DNA from: Streptomyces luteogriseus
GTDB taxonomy: Bacteria > Actinomycetota > Actinomycetes > Streptomycetales > Streptomycetaceae
DNA length: 64,000 nt
Assembly: GCF_014205055.1 (NCBI RefSeq)
Contig: NZ_JACHMS010000001.1
Location: 7,654,501-7,718,500 of the forward strand
Direction: 5' to 3'
The position numbers were made by a program, and so were the translations under genes. The notes under the pieces are model-generated. The model ran no database searches and was not told the origin of the DNA. It saw nothing but the letters and a program-made list of their open reading frames with translations. This document shows positions 7,401 through 14,958 of this stretch, piece after piece. The first letter of the stretch is position 1. Each line of letters starts with the position of its first letter.

Positions 7401-9613
7401 CGGCCCGCACCACGACCACCGTCAAGCCGTCCGAGCTGTACAGCGCGGCCAAGGACCACAGCGGCTTCATCGGCCGCTCCCTGTACGCCGCCGACCCGTA
7501 CTTCGGCGGCGAGGTCGACGACTTCCGCATCTACGACCGTGCCCTCACGGGCGCCGAGGTCATGGAGCTCAGCGGTAACACGACGGGCATCGCCAAGGCG
7601 GCCCACCCGGCGCTCAAGGTCGACGCGCTCGTCGACAACGCGGGCGGCACGATCACCCTGCCGATGAAGGCGGGCACCGATCTCACCGCGCTGGCACCGG
7701 AGTTCACTCTCGCCGAGGGCGCGTCGATCAGCCCCGCCTCCGGCAGCGCGCACGACTTCACCGAGCCCGTCACGTACGAGGTCACCGGGTCGGACGGCAA
7801 GAAGCGCACCTGGAAGGTCTCCGCGCTGATCATGAAGACCCCGGTCCTGCCGGGCTTGAACGCCGACCCGAACATCGTGCGCTTCGGCGACACCTTCTAC
7901 CTCTACCCGACGACCGACGGCTTCGAGGGCTGGAGCGGCACGCAGTTCAAGGCCTACTCCTCCACGGATCTGGTCCACTGGAAGGACCACGGCGTCATCC
8001 TCGACCTGGGGCCGGACGTCGACTGGGCGGACAGCCGCGCCTGGGCACCGGCGATGACCGAGAAGGACGGCAAGTACTACTTCTACTTCTGCGCCGACGC
8101 GAACATCGGCGTGGCCGTCTCCGACTCGCCCACCGGCCCCTTCAAGGACGCCCTGGGCAAGCCGCTGCTGAAGGCCGGTGACTTCCGCGGCCAGATGATC
8201 GACCCGGCGGTCTTCACCGACGACGACGGCAAGCAGTACCTCTACTGGGGCAACGGCCGCGCCTACGTCGTCCCACTGGGCGACGACATGACCTCCCTCG
8301 ACACCTCGAAGGTCACGGACATCACCCCGAGCGGCTACAACGAGGGCACCTTCGTCATCAAACGCAAGGGCACCTACTACTTCATGTGGTCGGAGAACGA
8401 CACCCGGGACGAGAACTACCGCGTCGCCTACGCGACCGGCCCCTCGCCCACCGGCCCGTGGACCAAGCGGGGCGTGATCCTGGAGAAGGACCTGTCCCTG
8501 GGCATCAAGGGCCCGGGCCACCACTCCGTCGTACACGTCCCGAACACCGACGACTGGTACATCGCCTACCACCGCTTCGCCATCCCCGGCGGTGACGGCA
8601 CCCACCGCGAAACCACCGTCGACAAGCTGGAGTTCGACGCCGACGGCCTGATCGAGAAGGTCGTCCCCACCCTCTCGGGCATCGACCCGGTCACTGTCGT
8701 CCACGCCGGACCGGACACCGACGGGGCCGAGGGCGAGGCGATCACCCTCGCCGGCACCGTCTCCGGGGCGGGCACCCCCAAGTGGACCCTCCAGGACGGC
8801 GCCCCGTGCACCGTCGCAGACCCCACAGCCGCCCGCACCACCGTCACCTGCACCGATGACGGCACCTTCCGGGCGACCCTGACCGGCGGGCGCTCCGCCG
8901 ACACCACCACGGTCGAGGTCGCCAACGCCGCCCCGTCGATCACGTCCGCCAAGGGTCCCGGCTCACCCCTCCCGGTGGGCAGGGTCGCCGCCGTCACCGC
9001 GTCCTTCGACGACCCGGGCACGTCCGACAACCACACCTGCAAGGTCGACTGGAAGGACGGGAGCCGCCCGACGACCGGCACGGTCACCGGTTCCGGCTGC
9101 CGCGCCGCGCACGTCTACGACGACGCGGGCATCCACCGCCCCGTCGTCACGGTCACCGACGACGACACGGGCACGGACAGCACCACCCTGGCGGAGCTGA
9201 TCGTCTACGACCGGTCCGCCGGGCCCGCCGCCGGAGCCGGCACGATCACCTCGCCGGCCGGTGCCTGCCCGGGCAGGCCGGGACTGACCGGGAAGGCGGC
9301 GTTCACCCTCGCCGCCCAGTACCGGAAGGGAGCCACCGTCCCCACCGGCAAGGCCACGTTCGTCTTCGGCCCCGCCCGGCTCACCTTCCGCTCGACCGGC
9401 TCCGACTGGCTCGTGGTGAACGGCTCCCGGGCCGTCTACCAGGGCACCGGAACGGTGGGAGGCAAGAACGGCTACGCCTTCAGAGTCACCGCCACCGACG
9501 GCCCGGACACCTTCCGCATCAGGATCTGGAAGAAGGCCACCGGCGATGTCCTGTACGACAACAGGACCGGCGCGAGGACGAAGGGCGTCATCGCCGTCGG
9601 ACACCGCAAGTAG
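4403..9613 (+). CDS. Secreted multidomain arabinan/arabinoxylan hydrolase with two GH43 modules and two LamG domains
   Basis: A 1736-residue exported protein. Domain order, approximate: signal peptide 1-38, LamG-like carbohydrate-binding fold 52-260, two immortal-looking bacterial Ig-like repeats 270-440, GH43 module one 449-756, Big_4-like domain 763-837, second LamG 845-1056, Ig-like 1060-1144, GH43 module two 1147-1430, PKD-like repeats 1432-1602 and a C-terminal domain. The GH43 triad can be placed in both modules: base Asp in LRDPFI and NADPNI, modulator Asp in VIDSTM and MIDPAV, acid Glu in AEGPLV and NEGTFV. GH43 enzymes are inverting arabinanases, arabinofuranosidases or xylosidases. 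Both modules look active. The first M (4364) is upstream of the signal peptide; I start at 4403. Confidence 0.88.
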   Translation: MTHVARLRSRARRRAGHLAGLTAASMLLTLAGPTASAHAAPGAPAAETVDLTEGLALWYKLDAASGGTATDASGNGRNGTVNGTADWSPSGQGLAFNGSDTYIKVPDDVMKGMNAITVSMDVLIDSAQSTPYFLYGFGNTSAGTGNGYLFTTGNSFRTSVATGNWSTEQTTKPSDSHNLTRGVWKHVTYAQTGSTGVLYEDGVEVGRNTSVTTTPGAIGSGSTKANYVGKSVYDGDKLFKGRIRDFRVYDRALDGSEVEQLSLPVATQGVADDKDALSLGDTRGITSDLDLPKVGPAGGSTIGWDSDNPSVVSATGKVTRPEAGSPDGHATLTATLRKGTVTGTKTFDVTVRPALDDTAAVRQAADALTVHNLDDARGNLTLPGSGALGTSVTWSSAKPDTVSADGEVHRPAHGDGATTVELTATVTKGEAKATRVMTAQVPELPAEAALEGYMFSYFTGEGTSDGEQLYAALSKGNDPLHWRELNDGKPVLTSTLGEKGLRDPFIIRSPEGDKFYQIATDLRIYGNGDWDASQRTGSKSIMVWESTDLVHWTNQRLVKVSPDSAGNTWAPEAFYDAERGEYVVFWASKLYDNADHSGDTYNRMMYATTRDFHTFSEPKVWIDRGYSVIDSTMIRHDGTYYRLSKDERNNSSSTPNSKFIFEEKSDSILNPSWTPVAEGIGKGAMNAAEGPLVFKSNTEKKWYAFLDEFGGRGYIPFETTDLDSGTWTPSTGYDLPAKPRHGTVLPVTQAEYDRLLRAYQPDQIVKSVEDVSVKTGIGRAPVLPATVIAEYADGAERPVAVTWEDVPASKYAQAGTFTVTGSLDGAAIPVRAEVTVSDEGPGAPAGLLLHYDFDETGGTIARDSSGHGFHGTYARTPEFGTGVHGGSFKMSGGSDSPYVKIPNGVLKNAGSVTVSTYAKWKGGSSFQWLFGLGPDSDTYLFATPSNGGSSLYSAITKASWSAESKLTAGSQLTPGQWRHVTVTLDGATGTMVLYADGIEAARTTTTVKPSELYSAAKDHSGFIGRSLYAADPYFGGEVDDFRIYDRALTGAEVMELSGNTTGIAKAAHPALKVDALVDNAGGTITLPMKAGTDLTALAPEFTLAEGASISPASGSAHDFTEPVTYEVTGSDGKKRTWKVSALIMKTPVLPGLNADPNIVRFGDTFYLYPTTDGFEGWSGTQFKAYSSTDLVHWKDHGVILDLGPDVDWADSRAWAPAMTEKDGKYYFYFCADANIGVAVSDSPTGPFKDALGKPLLKAGDFRGQMIDPAVFTDDDGKQYLYWGNGRAYVVPLGDDMTSLDTSKVTDITPSGYNEGTFVIKRKGTYYFMWSENDTRDENYRVAYATGPSPTGPWTKRGVILEKDLSLGIKGPGHHSVVHVPNTDDWYIAYHRFAIPGGDGTHRETTVDKLEFDADGLIEKVVPTLSGIDPVTVVHAGPDTDGAEGEAITLAGTVSGAGTPKWTLQDGAPCTVADPTAARTTVTCTDDGTFRATLTGGRSADTTTVEVANAAPSITSAKGPGSPLPVGRVAAVTASFDDPGTSDNHTCKVDWKDGSRPTTGTVTGSGCRAAHVYDDAGIHRPVVTVTDDDTGTDSTTLAELIVYDRSAGPAAGAGTITSPAGACPGRPGLTGKAAFTLAAQYRKGATVPTGKATFVFGPARLTFRSTGSDWLVVNGSRAVYQGTGTVGGKNGYAFRVTATDGPDTFRIRIWKKATGDVLYDNRTGARTKGVIAVGHRK

Positions 9614-9631
9614 AGGCAGCCGGCGAACGGC

Positions 9632-9658
9632 CGGGACCGGGCCCCGCGCCCGGTCCCG
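9632..9658 (+). terminator. Hairpin terminator after the GH43 gene
   Basis: Perfect 11-bp arms CGGGACCGGGC and GCCCGGTCCCG around a five-base loop, beginning 18 bases after the stop codon. No T-run, as is usual in Streptomyces. Confidence 0.7.
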
Positions 9659-9872
9659 ACCGGCCCGGCCCCCCATCCGTCCTCCTCTCGCGGCCGGACA
9701 GCAGACCGCCCTGTGCCGCGGCCCTCCCGGACCGCGTCTCCCGCGCAGTGACCCGTGCTAGCGTTTATTGTTTGCCGCTCACCGTGTCGGTGACCCTGTT
9801 CGGAGTCCCTGGCCGGTGACCGCGTCCCCGCCGCGCCTTCCTCGGTACGGTTTCTTCGGAGGAAGGCTTTCT

Positions 9873-11267
9873 GTGAGCGAATCAGTACGTGGCGATGCCC
9901 GCCCGCAGGACTCGGCGCCGCCCTCGGCGGCGTCCTTCGCTCAGCTGGGGCTGCCGGCCGGGATTCTGCGGACGCTGGACGAGCACGGTGTGACCGTGCC
10001 CTTTCCCATCCAGTCGGCGACGCTGCCGGACGCGCTCGCGGGACGGGACGTCCTGGGCCGGGGCCGCACCGGCTCCGGCAAGACGCTCGCCTTCGGCCTC
10101 GGGATGCTCGCCCGGACGGCCGGGCGGCGTGCGCAGCCCAAGGAGCCGCTGGCGCTCGTTCTCGTGCCCACCAGGGAGCTGGCGCAGCAGGTCGGTGAGG
10201 CGCTCACCCCGTACGCCGAGGCCCTGCGGCTGCGGCTCGCCACCGTGGTGGGCGGCGTGTCCATCGGACGGCAGGCCGCCGCGCTGCGGGACGGCGCCGA
10301 GATCGTCGTCGCCACGCCCGGCCGGCTGCACGACCTCGTCGAGCGCAGGGACTGCCGGCTGGGGCGTGTGCGCATCGCGGTCCTGGACGAGGCCGACCAG
10401 ATGTGCGACATGGGCTTCCTGCCGCAGGTCACCGAGATCCTGGAACAGGTGCGCGCCGACGGGCAGCGGATGCTGTTCTCCGCCACCCTCGACCGCGACG
10501 TCGACCACCTGGTGCAGCGCTACCTGCGCGACCCCGCAGTCCACTCCGTGGACCCCTCCTCCAGCGCGGTGTCCGGGATCGAACACCACGTTTTCGTCGT
10601 GCACGGCCCGGACCGGTACGCCGTGACCACGGAGATCGCCGCCCGGGACGGCCGCGTCCTGCTGTTCCTGGACACCAAGCACGGCGTCGACCAGCTCACG
10701 CGGCATCTGCGGGCCAGTGGCGTGGCCGCCGCCGCCCTGCACAGCGGGAAGTCCCAGCCGCAGCGCACCCGGACCCTGGCGCAGTTCAAGAACGGGCAGG
10801 TCACCTCGCTGGTGGCGACGAACGTCGCCGCGCGCGGCCTGCACGTCGACGACCTCGACCTCGTGGTCAACGTCGACCCGGCCACCGACCCGAAGGACTA
10901 TCTGCACCGCGCGGGCCGCACGGCACGGGCCGGCCGCTTCGGCACCGTCGTGACACTCGTCCTGCCGGGACAGCGCCGCGAGACGAGCCAGGTCATGTCG
11001 GACGCCGACGTGACTCCCAAGGTCACCAAAGTACGGTCCGGAGAGGCGGAGCTCAGCCGGATCACCGGCGCCAAGGCCCCCTCCGGAGAGCCGCTCGACG
11101 GCGGGGCGGCCGCGGCCCGGCCCAAGAACCACAACGCCCCGTTCCGCGGCCTGGGCAGCACCAAGGACGCGAAGAGCGGCTCCGGTGGCAGGTCGTCCCG
11201 CAAGAACAACGAGGCCCGCAAGCTCGCGGAGGCCCGCAAGGCGGCCCGGGTGCGCCGCGGCGGCTGA
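9873..11267 (+). CDS. DEAD-box ATP-dependent RNA helicase
   Basis: A 464-residue cytosolic protein with the complete helicase set: Q-motif region VPFPIQSATLP, motif I GRTGSGKT, Ia PTRELAQQ, Ib TPGRLHD, II DEAD within VLDEADQMCD, III SAT within MLFSATLD, and the C-terminal motifs VATNVAARGLHVDDLD and HRAGRTARAG. A basic Gly/Lys/Arg-rich tail (last 50 residues) probably binds RNA. The family remodels RNA in ribosome assembly, decay and cold adaptation. The start is GTG at 9873 because GGAGGAAGG sits seven bases before it; an upstream TTG at 9768 would add an unlikely extension. It interrupts the hemicellulase island and shows no functional link to it. Confidence 0.93.
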   Translation: MSESVRGDARPQDSAPPSAASFAQLGLPAGILRTLDEHGVTVPFPIQSATLPDALAGRDVLGRGRTGSGKTLAFGLGMLARTAGRRAQPKEPLALVLVPTRELAQQVGEALTPYAEALRLRLATVVGGVSIGRQAAALRDGAEIVVATPGRLHDLVERRDCRLGRVRIAVLDEADQMCDMGFLPQVTEILEQVRADGQRMLFSATLDRDVDHLVQRYLRDPAVHSVDPSSSAVSGIEHHVFVVHGPDRYAVTTEIAARDGRVLLFLDTKHGVDQLTRHLRASGVAAAALHSGKSQPQRTRTLAQFKNGQVTSLVATNVAARGLHVDDLDLVVNVDPATDPKDYLHRAGRTARAGRFGTVVTLVLPGQRRETSQVMSDADVTPKVTKVRSGEAELSRITGAKAPSGEPLDGGAAAARPKNHNAPFRGLGSTKDAKSGSGGRSSRKNNEARKLAEARKAARVRRGG

Positions 11268-11324
11268 GCCGGTCTCCACACCGACAACGCCGGCCGCCTG
11301 AGCGCTGACGTCGTCGCGTGACCG

Positions 11325-11353
11325 GGCGGGCTCGGCCTTGCGCCGAGCCCGCC
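11325..11353. terminator. Hairpin terminator between convergent helicase and GH62 genes
   Basis: Perfect 12-bp arms GGCGGGCTCGGC and GCCGAGCCCGCC with a five-base loop, between the two convergent stop codons. It can serve both strands. Confidence 0.8.
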
Positions 11354-11393
11354 ACGCCGGCTCCCTACCGGAGCCGAACTCGTGTCACGCCCG

Positions 11394-12872
11394 TCAGCGC
11401 CGCAGGGTCAGCAGACCCGGACGGTAGGGCCATTGGCCGTAGTCGCCGCCGGAGTTGGGGCTGCGTCCCTGGTAGAGGAACTGCAGGTTGCAGGGATCGA
11501 CGGTGAAGGTCTGATCGGCGGTGGTGCGGATCAGTTCGCCGTGGCTGATGTCGTTGGTCCAGGTGGCGCCGCTGTTGGCCTTGCCGGCGAAGGGATTGCT
11601 CTCGGTCGCGGCCTGGGGCGTCCACGAGCCGTTCAGACTGGTGGCCGTGAACGAGCGGAAGTAGCGGCCCTGCGAGCCCCTAGCCTCGACGATCATGAGG
11701 TAGCGGTTCTGGCCCTGGAGCTTGTAGACCTGCGGGGCTTCGAACAGGTTGTCTGCCGTATCGCTCATGATCGTGGTGTAGGACGACCCGAAACTGCCCG
11801 GGAAGTTCCCGATCGGCATGCTGGCCCGGTAGATCTTGCCGTTGTCACCGGCGAAGAACAGGTACATGTTCTGGCCGTCGGCGATGAGCGTCTGATCGAT
11901 GGGGCCGGTGCCGGAGCCGGTGATGCTTCCGGAGAAGAGCACCTGCTGTGCCGACCAGCCGTTGGGGTTGGTGGGGTCGCTGGACGTCCGATAGGAGAAG
12001 GCGCTCCCGCCGCCCCACTGGTAAGCGAGCACCCAGATGTTCTTCGGCGCGAAGTAGAAGAGCGTGGGCGCGACGGTGGCGGACGCCATCGTGTTCTGGC
12101 CGGCCGAGGCCATCTCCGGCCAGTTGGTGAACAGGCCGAAGTTCATCGAACCCCAGCCCACTCCCGTTCCCGCGGCGCCGTGCGTCGTCGCATAGACGAG
12201 ATGCTTGCCGTTGTAGGGGGCGACGGTGAAGTCCTTGAGCGAGGCCCACCCGGCCTTGGGCTGCGCCAGCGCGCCCGTCGACGTCCAGCGGTACGCCGAC
12301 GGAAGATCGCACGTGCCGGGGGTGCCGCCGTCGACCTTGACGAGCTGCCACTGCTGGTTGGTGCCGCCCCAGTCGTCGTACTGGACGATGTTCCCGTTGT
12401 CGGCGGTGGAGGCGCCTTGCACTTCGAGAGCCTTGTTGCTGTGGCGCGATATGAACCTCACGTAGCCGTCCGCGCTGTCGGCCAGCCGCCACTGCTGGTT
12501 GGTGGCGTTCAGGTCGGCCCACTGGACGATCGCGCCGCCGTTCGCGGTGGACCAGTTGTGGACGTCCAGCACCTTGCCCGAGTGGCGGGACCTGATGCGG
12601 TAGTAGCCGCCCCCGGAATCGACGAACTGCCACTGCTGCTGGACCTGATCGTTCCTGGCCCACTGGGTGATGCGGGCGCCGTCACCGGTCGCCCTGTTGT
12701 AGACGTCCAAAGCCTTGCCGCTGTTGCGGTTGACCAGCACATACGAGGCGTTGGTGTCTACGGTCGCCGCGGCGGCGGGCTGGGCACCGAGGAAGGTGGC
12801 CACGAGCAGCAGGGGCGCAAGGACGGCCAGTAAGCGTCTCGGACGGACGGGGGACGGGCGGCGGATCCTCAT
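11394..12872 (-). CDS. Secreted GH62 alpha-L-arabinofuranosidase with N-terminal ricin-type (CBM13) domain
   Basis: A 492-residue exported enzyme: signal peptide about 1-36, a ricin B beta-trefoil about 37-180 with three QQW-type repeats, then a GH62 module from CDLPSAYRWTS to the C-terminus. GH62 residues are visible: base Asp in SLKDFTV, the second Asp in GPIDQTLIADG and acid Glu in NLFEAPQV. GH62 removes arabinose side chains from arabinoxylan. The start has a very strong site, AAAGGAGG, seven bases before ATG. It diverges from the GH10 xylanase gene across a 624-bp region with palindromic operators, and its trefoil is closely similar to the one in the esterase at 14959. Confidence 0.92.
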   Translation of the reverse strand: MRIRRPSPVRPRRLLAVLAPLLLVATFLGAQPAAAATVDTNASYVLVNRNSGKALDVYNRATGDGARITQWARNDQVQQQWQFVDSGGGYYRIRSRHSGKVLDVHNWSTANGGAIVQWADLNATNQQWRLADSADGYVRFISRHSNKALEVQGASTADNGNIVQYDDWGGTNQQWQLVKVDGGTPGTCDLPSAYRWTSTGALAQPKAGWASLKDFTVAPYNGKHLVYATTHGAAGTGVGWGSMNFGLFTNWPEMASAGQNTMASATVAPTLFYFAPKNIWVLAYQWGGGSAFSYRTSSDPTNPNGWSAQQVLFSGSITGSGTGPIDQTLIADGQNMYLFFAGDNGKIYRASMPIGNFPGSFGSSYTTIMSDTADNLFEAPQVYKLQGQNRYLMIVEARGSQGRYFRSFTATSLNGSWTPQAATESNPFAGKANSGATWTNDISHGELIRTTADQTFTVDPCNLQFLYQGRSPNSGGDYGQWPYRPGLLTLRR

Positions 12873-12958
12873 CAGAGGGCCTCCTTTGGGGGCGGGGCGG
12901 TGGTGAGGTGACCCCGATGAACCACGGAGCGGCCGTGCCGGGGGACCGGGGGCAAATC

Positions 12959-12971
12959 TCGAATGTTTCGA
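12959..12971. promoter_or_regulatory. Palindromic operator-like site upstream of GH62
   Basis: TCGAATGTTTCGA is an imperfect palindrome of the CGAAA-N-TTTCG type, 87 bp upstream of the GH62 start codon. Inverted CGAAA boxes are conserved in promoters of Streptomyces xylanase genes. Inferred repressor site. Confidence 0.5.
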
Positions 12972-13112
12972 GGAATTCCCGGATGCTGTGACGCCACAAG
13001 CTAGGAATGCGGAGCCCTCTGGTCAAGGTCTGCCACTGATCTGTCCACAAACCGCGCCTGCCCTTGGCGCGTGACTTCCGAGCTGAGGGGAGGAGTGGAG
13101 AGGGCGACGTCA

Positions 13113-13142
13113 GAAAGTTTCGGAAGGGAAACCGAAACTTCT
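13113..13142. promoter_or_regulatory. Double CGAAA/TTTCG operator in the GH62-GH10 divergent region
   Basis: GAAAGTTTCGG and CCGAAACTTCT form an inverted pair: nine-base perfect arms (AAGTTTCGG, CCGAAACTT) separated by eight bases. The left element alone is a GAAANTTTC palindrome. It lies between the two divergent hemicellulase genes, so one repressor could control both. Confidence 0.65.
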
Positions 13143-13244
13143 TCTGCGGGAAGTATTGACGACCCGTCACCAAAACCTCGATCATCCGTGTCTGAGAAAC
13201 CGACCTTTATTCGGTATGTCGAATGCGCCTGGGCGGCCTGTGCC

Positions 13245-13312
13245 GCACGGCAGATCCACGCACACCGCACGGCAGATCCATCGACGCACACTGCACAGCA
13301 GATCCGCGCACC
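13245..13312. repeat. Three diverged direct repeats in the GH62-GH10 intergenic region
   Basis: GCACGGCAGATCC or GCACAGCAGATCC occurs at 13245, 13267 and 13293, each followed by a variant of CGCACAC. Unit spacing is 22 and 26 bp. They lie between the operators and the xylanase start. Apart from these elements the 12873-13496 interval holds no gene I can support. Confidence 0.8.
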
Positions 13313-13496
13313 AGAGCGCCAACGGCCGAACGGGTGCCGTCCGTGCCGGCCGAGATCGTCCCGGCCCCATGACCGCGGTGCCCGGTGGTTCCGTGCCGCC
13401 CGGGTTCCGGACCGCCCCGTCCGTCTGCCGAGTGCGATCGGACGACGCATACCCCCGCGCTTCAGTCCTTCGTGATTTCTACCTTGGAGGCACGTC

Positions 13497-14927
13497 ATGG
13501 GCTCGTATGCCCTCCCCAGACCCGACATCCGCCGGAAGACCCGCGGCCTGCTGCCGGCGCTGGTCGTCTGCGTCCTCGGTGCGGTCGCCGCACTGGTCCC
13601 GCCGCCGGCCGCGCACGCCGCCGAGAACACGCTCGGCGCCGCGGCGGCACAGAGCGGCCGCTACTTCGGCACCGCCATCGCCTCGGGCAGGCTGGGCGAC
13701 TCGGCGTACACGACGATCGCGGGCCGTGAGTTCAACTCGGTGACGGCCGAGAACGAGATGAAGATCGACGCCACCGAACCGCAACGGGGCCAGTTCAACT
13801 TCACCGCCGGTGACCGCGTCTACAACTGGGCGGTGCAGAACGGCAAGCAGGTGCGCGGCCACACATTGGCCTGGCACTCCCAGCAGCCCGGCTGGATGCA
13901 GAGCCTCAGTGGCAGCACCCTGCGCCAGGCGATGATCGGCCACATCAACGGCGTGATGGCCCACTACAAGGGCAAGATCGCCCAGTGGGACGTCGTGAAC
14001 GAGGCGTTCGAAGACGGCAGTTCCGGAGCCCGGCGCGACTCCAACCTGCAACGCACCGGCAACGACTGGATCGAGGTCGCCTTCCGCACCGCGCGCGCCG
14101 CCGACCCGGCCGCCAAGCTCTGCTACAACGACTACAACGTCGAGAACTGGACCTGGGCCAAGACCCAGGCCATGTACCGCATGGTCCGGGACTTCAAGCA
14201 GCGCGGCGTGCCGATCGACTGCGTCGGCTTCCAGTCGCACTTCAACAGCGGCAGCCCCTACAACAGCAACTTCCGCACCACCCTGCAGAACTTCGCCGCC
14301 CTCGGCGTCGACGTGGCCATCACCGAACTCGACATCCAGGGCGCCCCGGCCTCGACCTACGCCAACGTGACCAACGACTGTCTGGCCGTCCCGCGCTGCC
14401 TCGGCATCACCGTCTGGGGTGTGCGCGACACCGACTCCTGGCGACCGGGGGACACGCCGCTGCTGTTCAACGGCAACGGCAGCAAGAAGCCCGCCTACAC
14501 CGCCGTCCTCAACGCACTCAACGGCGGCTCTACTACGCCCCCTTCGGACGGCGGACAGATCAAGGGCGTCGGTTCGGGCCGCTGTCTGGACGTGCCCGGC
14601 AGCACCACCACCGACGGCACCCAGGTCCACCTGTGGGACTGCGGCAACGGCACCAACCAGCAGTGGACGTACACCGCCGCCGGTGAGCTCCGGGTCTACG
14701 GGAACAAGTGCCTGGACGCCGCCGGCACCGGCAACGGCGCCAAAGTCCAGATCTACAGCTGCTGGGGCGGCGACAACCAGAAATGGCGCCTCAACTCCGA
14801 CGGATCCATCGTCGGCGTCCAGTCCGGCCTCTGCCTCGACGCCGTCGGGGCCGGCACCGCCAACGGCACCCTGATCCAGCTCTACTCCTGCTCGAACGGC
14901 AGCAACCAACGCTGGACCCGCACCTGA
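13497..14927 (+). CDS. Secreted GH10 endo-1,4-beta-xylanase with C-terminal ricin-type (CBM13) domain
   Basis: A 476-residue exported enzyme: signal peptide about 1-41 ending AAHAAEN, a GH10 barrel about 44-350 and a ricin trefoil about 356-476 with three CLD/QW repeats. The acid/base Glu lies in WDVVNEAF (about residue 168) and the nucleophile Glu in AITELDIQG (about residue 277). Substrate-binding NSVTAENEMK and HTLAWHSQ are intact. Length and architecture match the well-known Streptomyces secreted GH10 xylanases. GGAGG precedes the ATG by seven bases. It is followed after 31 bp by the esterase gene, probably cotranscribed, and is preceded by CGAAA-type operators. Confidence 0.95.
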   Translation: MGSYALPRPDIRRKTRGLLPALVVCVLGAVAALVPPPAAHAAENTLGAAAAQSGRYFGTAIASGRLGDSAYTTIAGREFNSVTAENEMKIDATEPQRGQFNFTAGDRVYNWAVQNGKQVRGHTLAWHSQQPGWMQSLSGSTLRQAMIGHINGVMAHYKGKIAQWDVVNEAFEDGSSGARRDSNLQRTGNDWIEVAFRTARAADPAAKLCYNDYNVENWTWAKTQAMYRMVRDFKQRGVPIDCVGFQSHFNSGSPYNSNFRTTLQNFAALGVDVAITELDIQGAPASTYANVTNDCLAVPRCLGITVWGVRDTDSWRPGDTPLLFNGNGSKKPAYTAVLNALNGGSTTPPSDGGQIKGVGSGRCLDVPGSTTTDGTQVHLWDCGNGTNQQWTYTAAGELRVYGNKCLDAAGTGNGAKVQIYSCWGGDNQKWRLNSDGSIVGVQSGLCLDAVGAGTANGTLIQLYSCSNGSNQRWTRT

Positions 14928-14958
14928 TGGGACCCTCCGGAAACGAAAGGGCGAATCG

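Noticed and set aside
9768..9872. Upstream TTG start for the DEAD-box helicase
   Set aside because: No ribosome binding site there, whereas GGAGGAAGG directly precedes the GTG at 9873.
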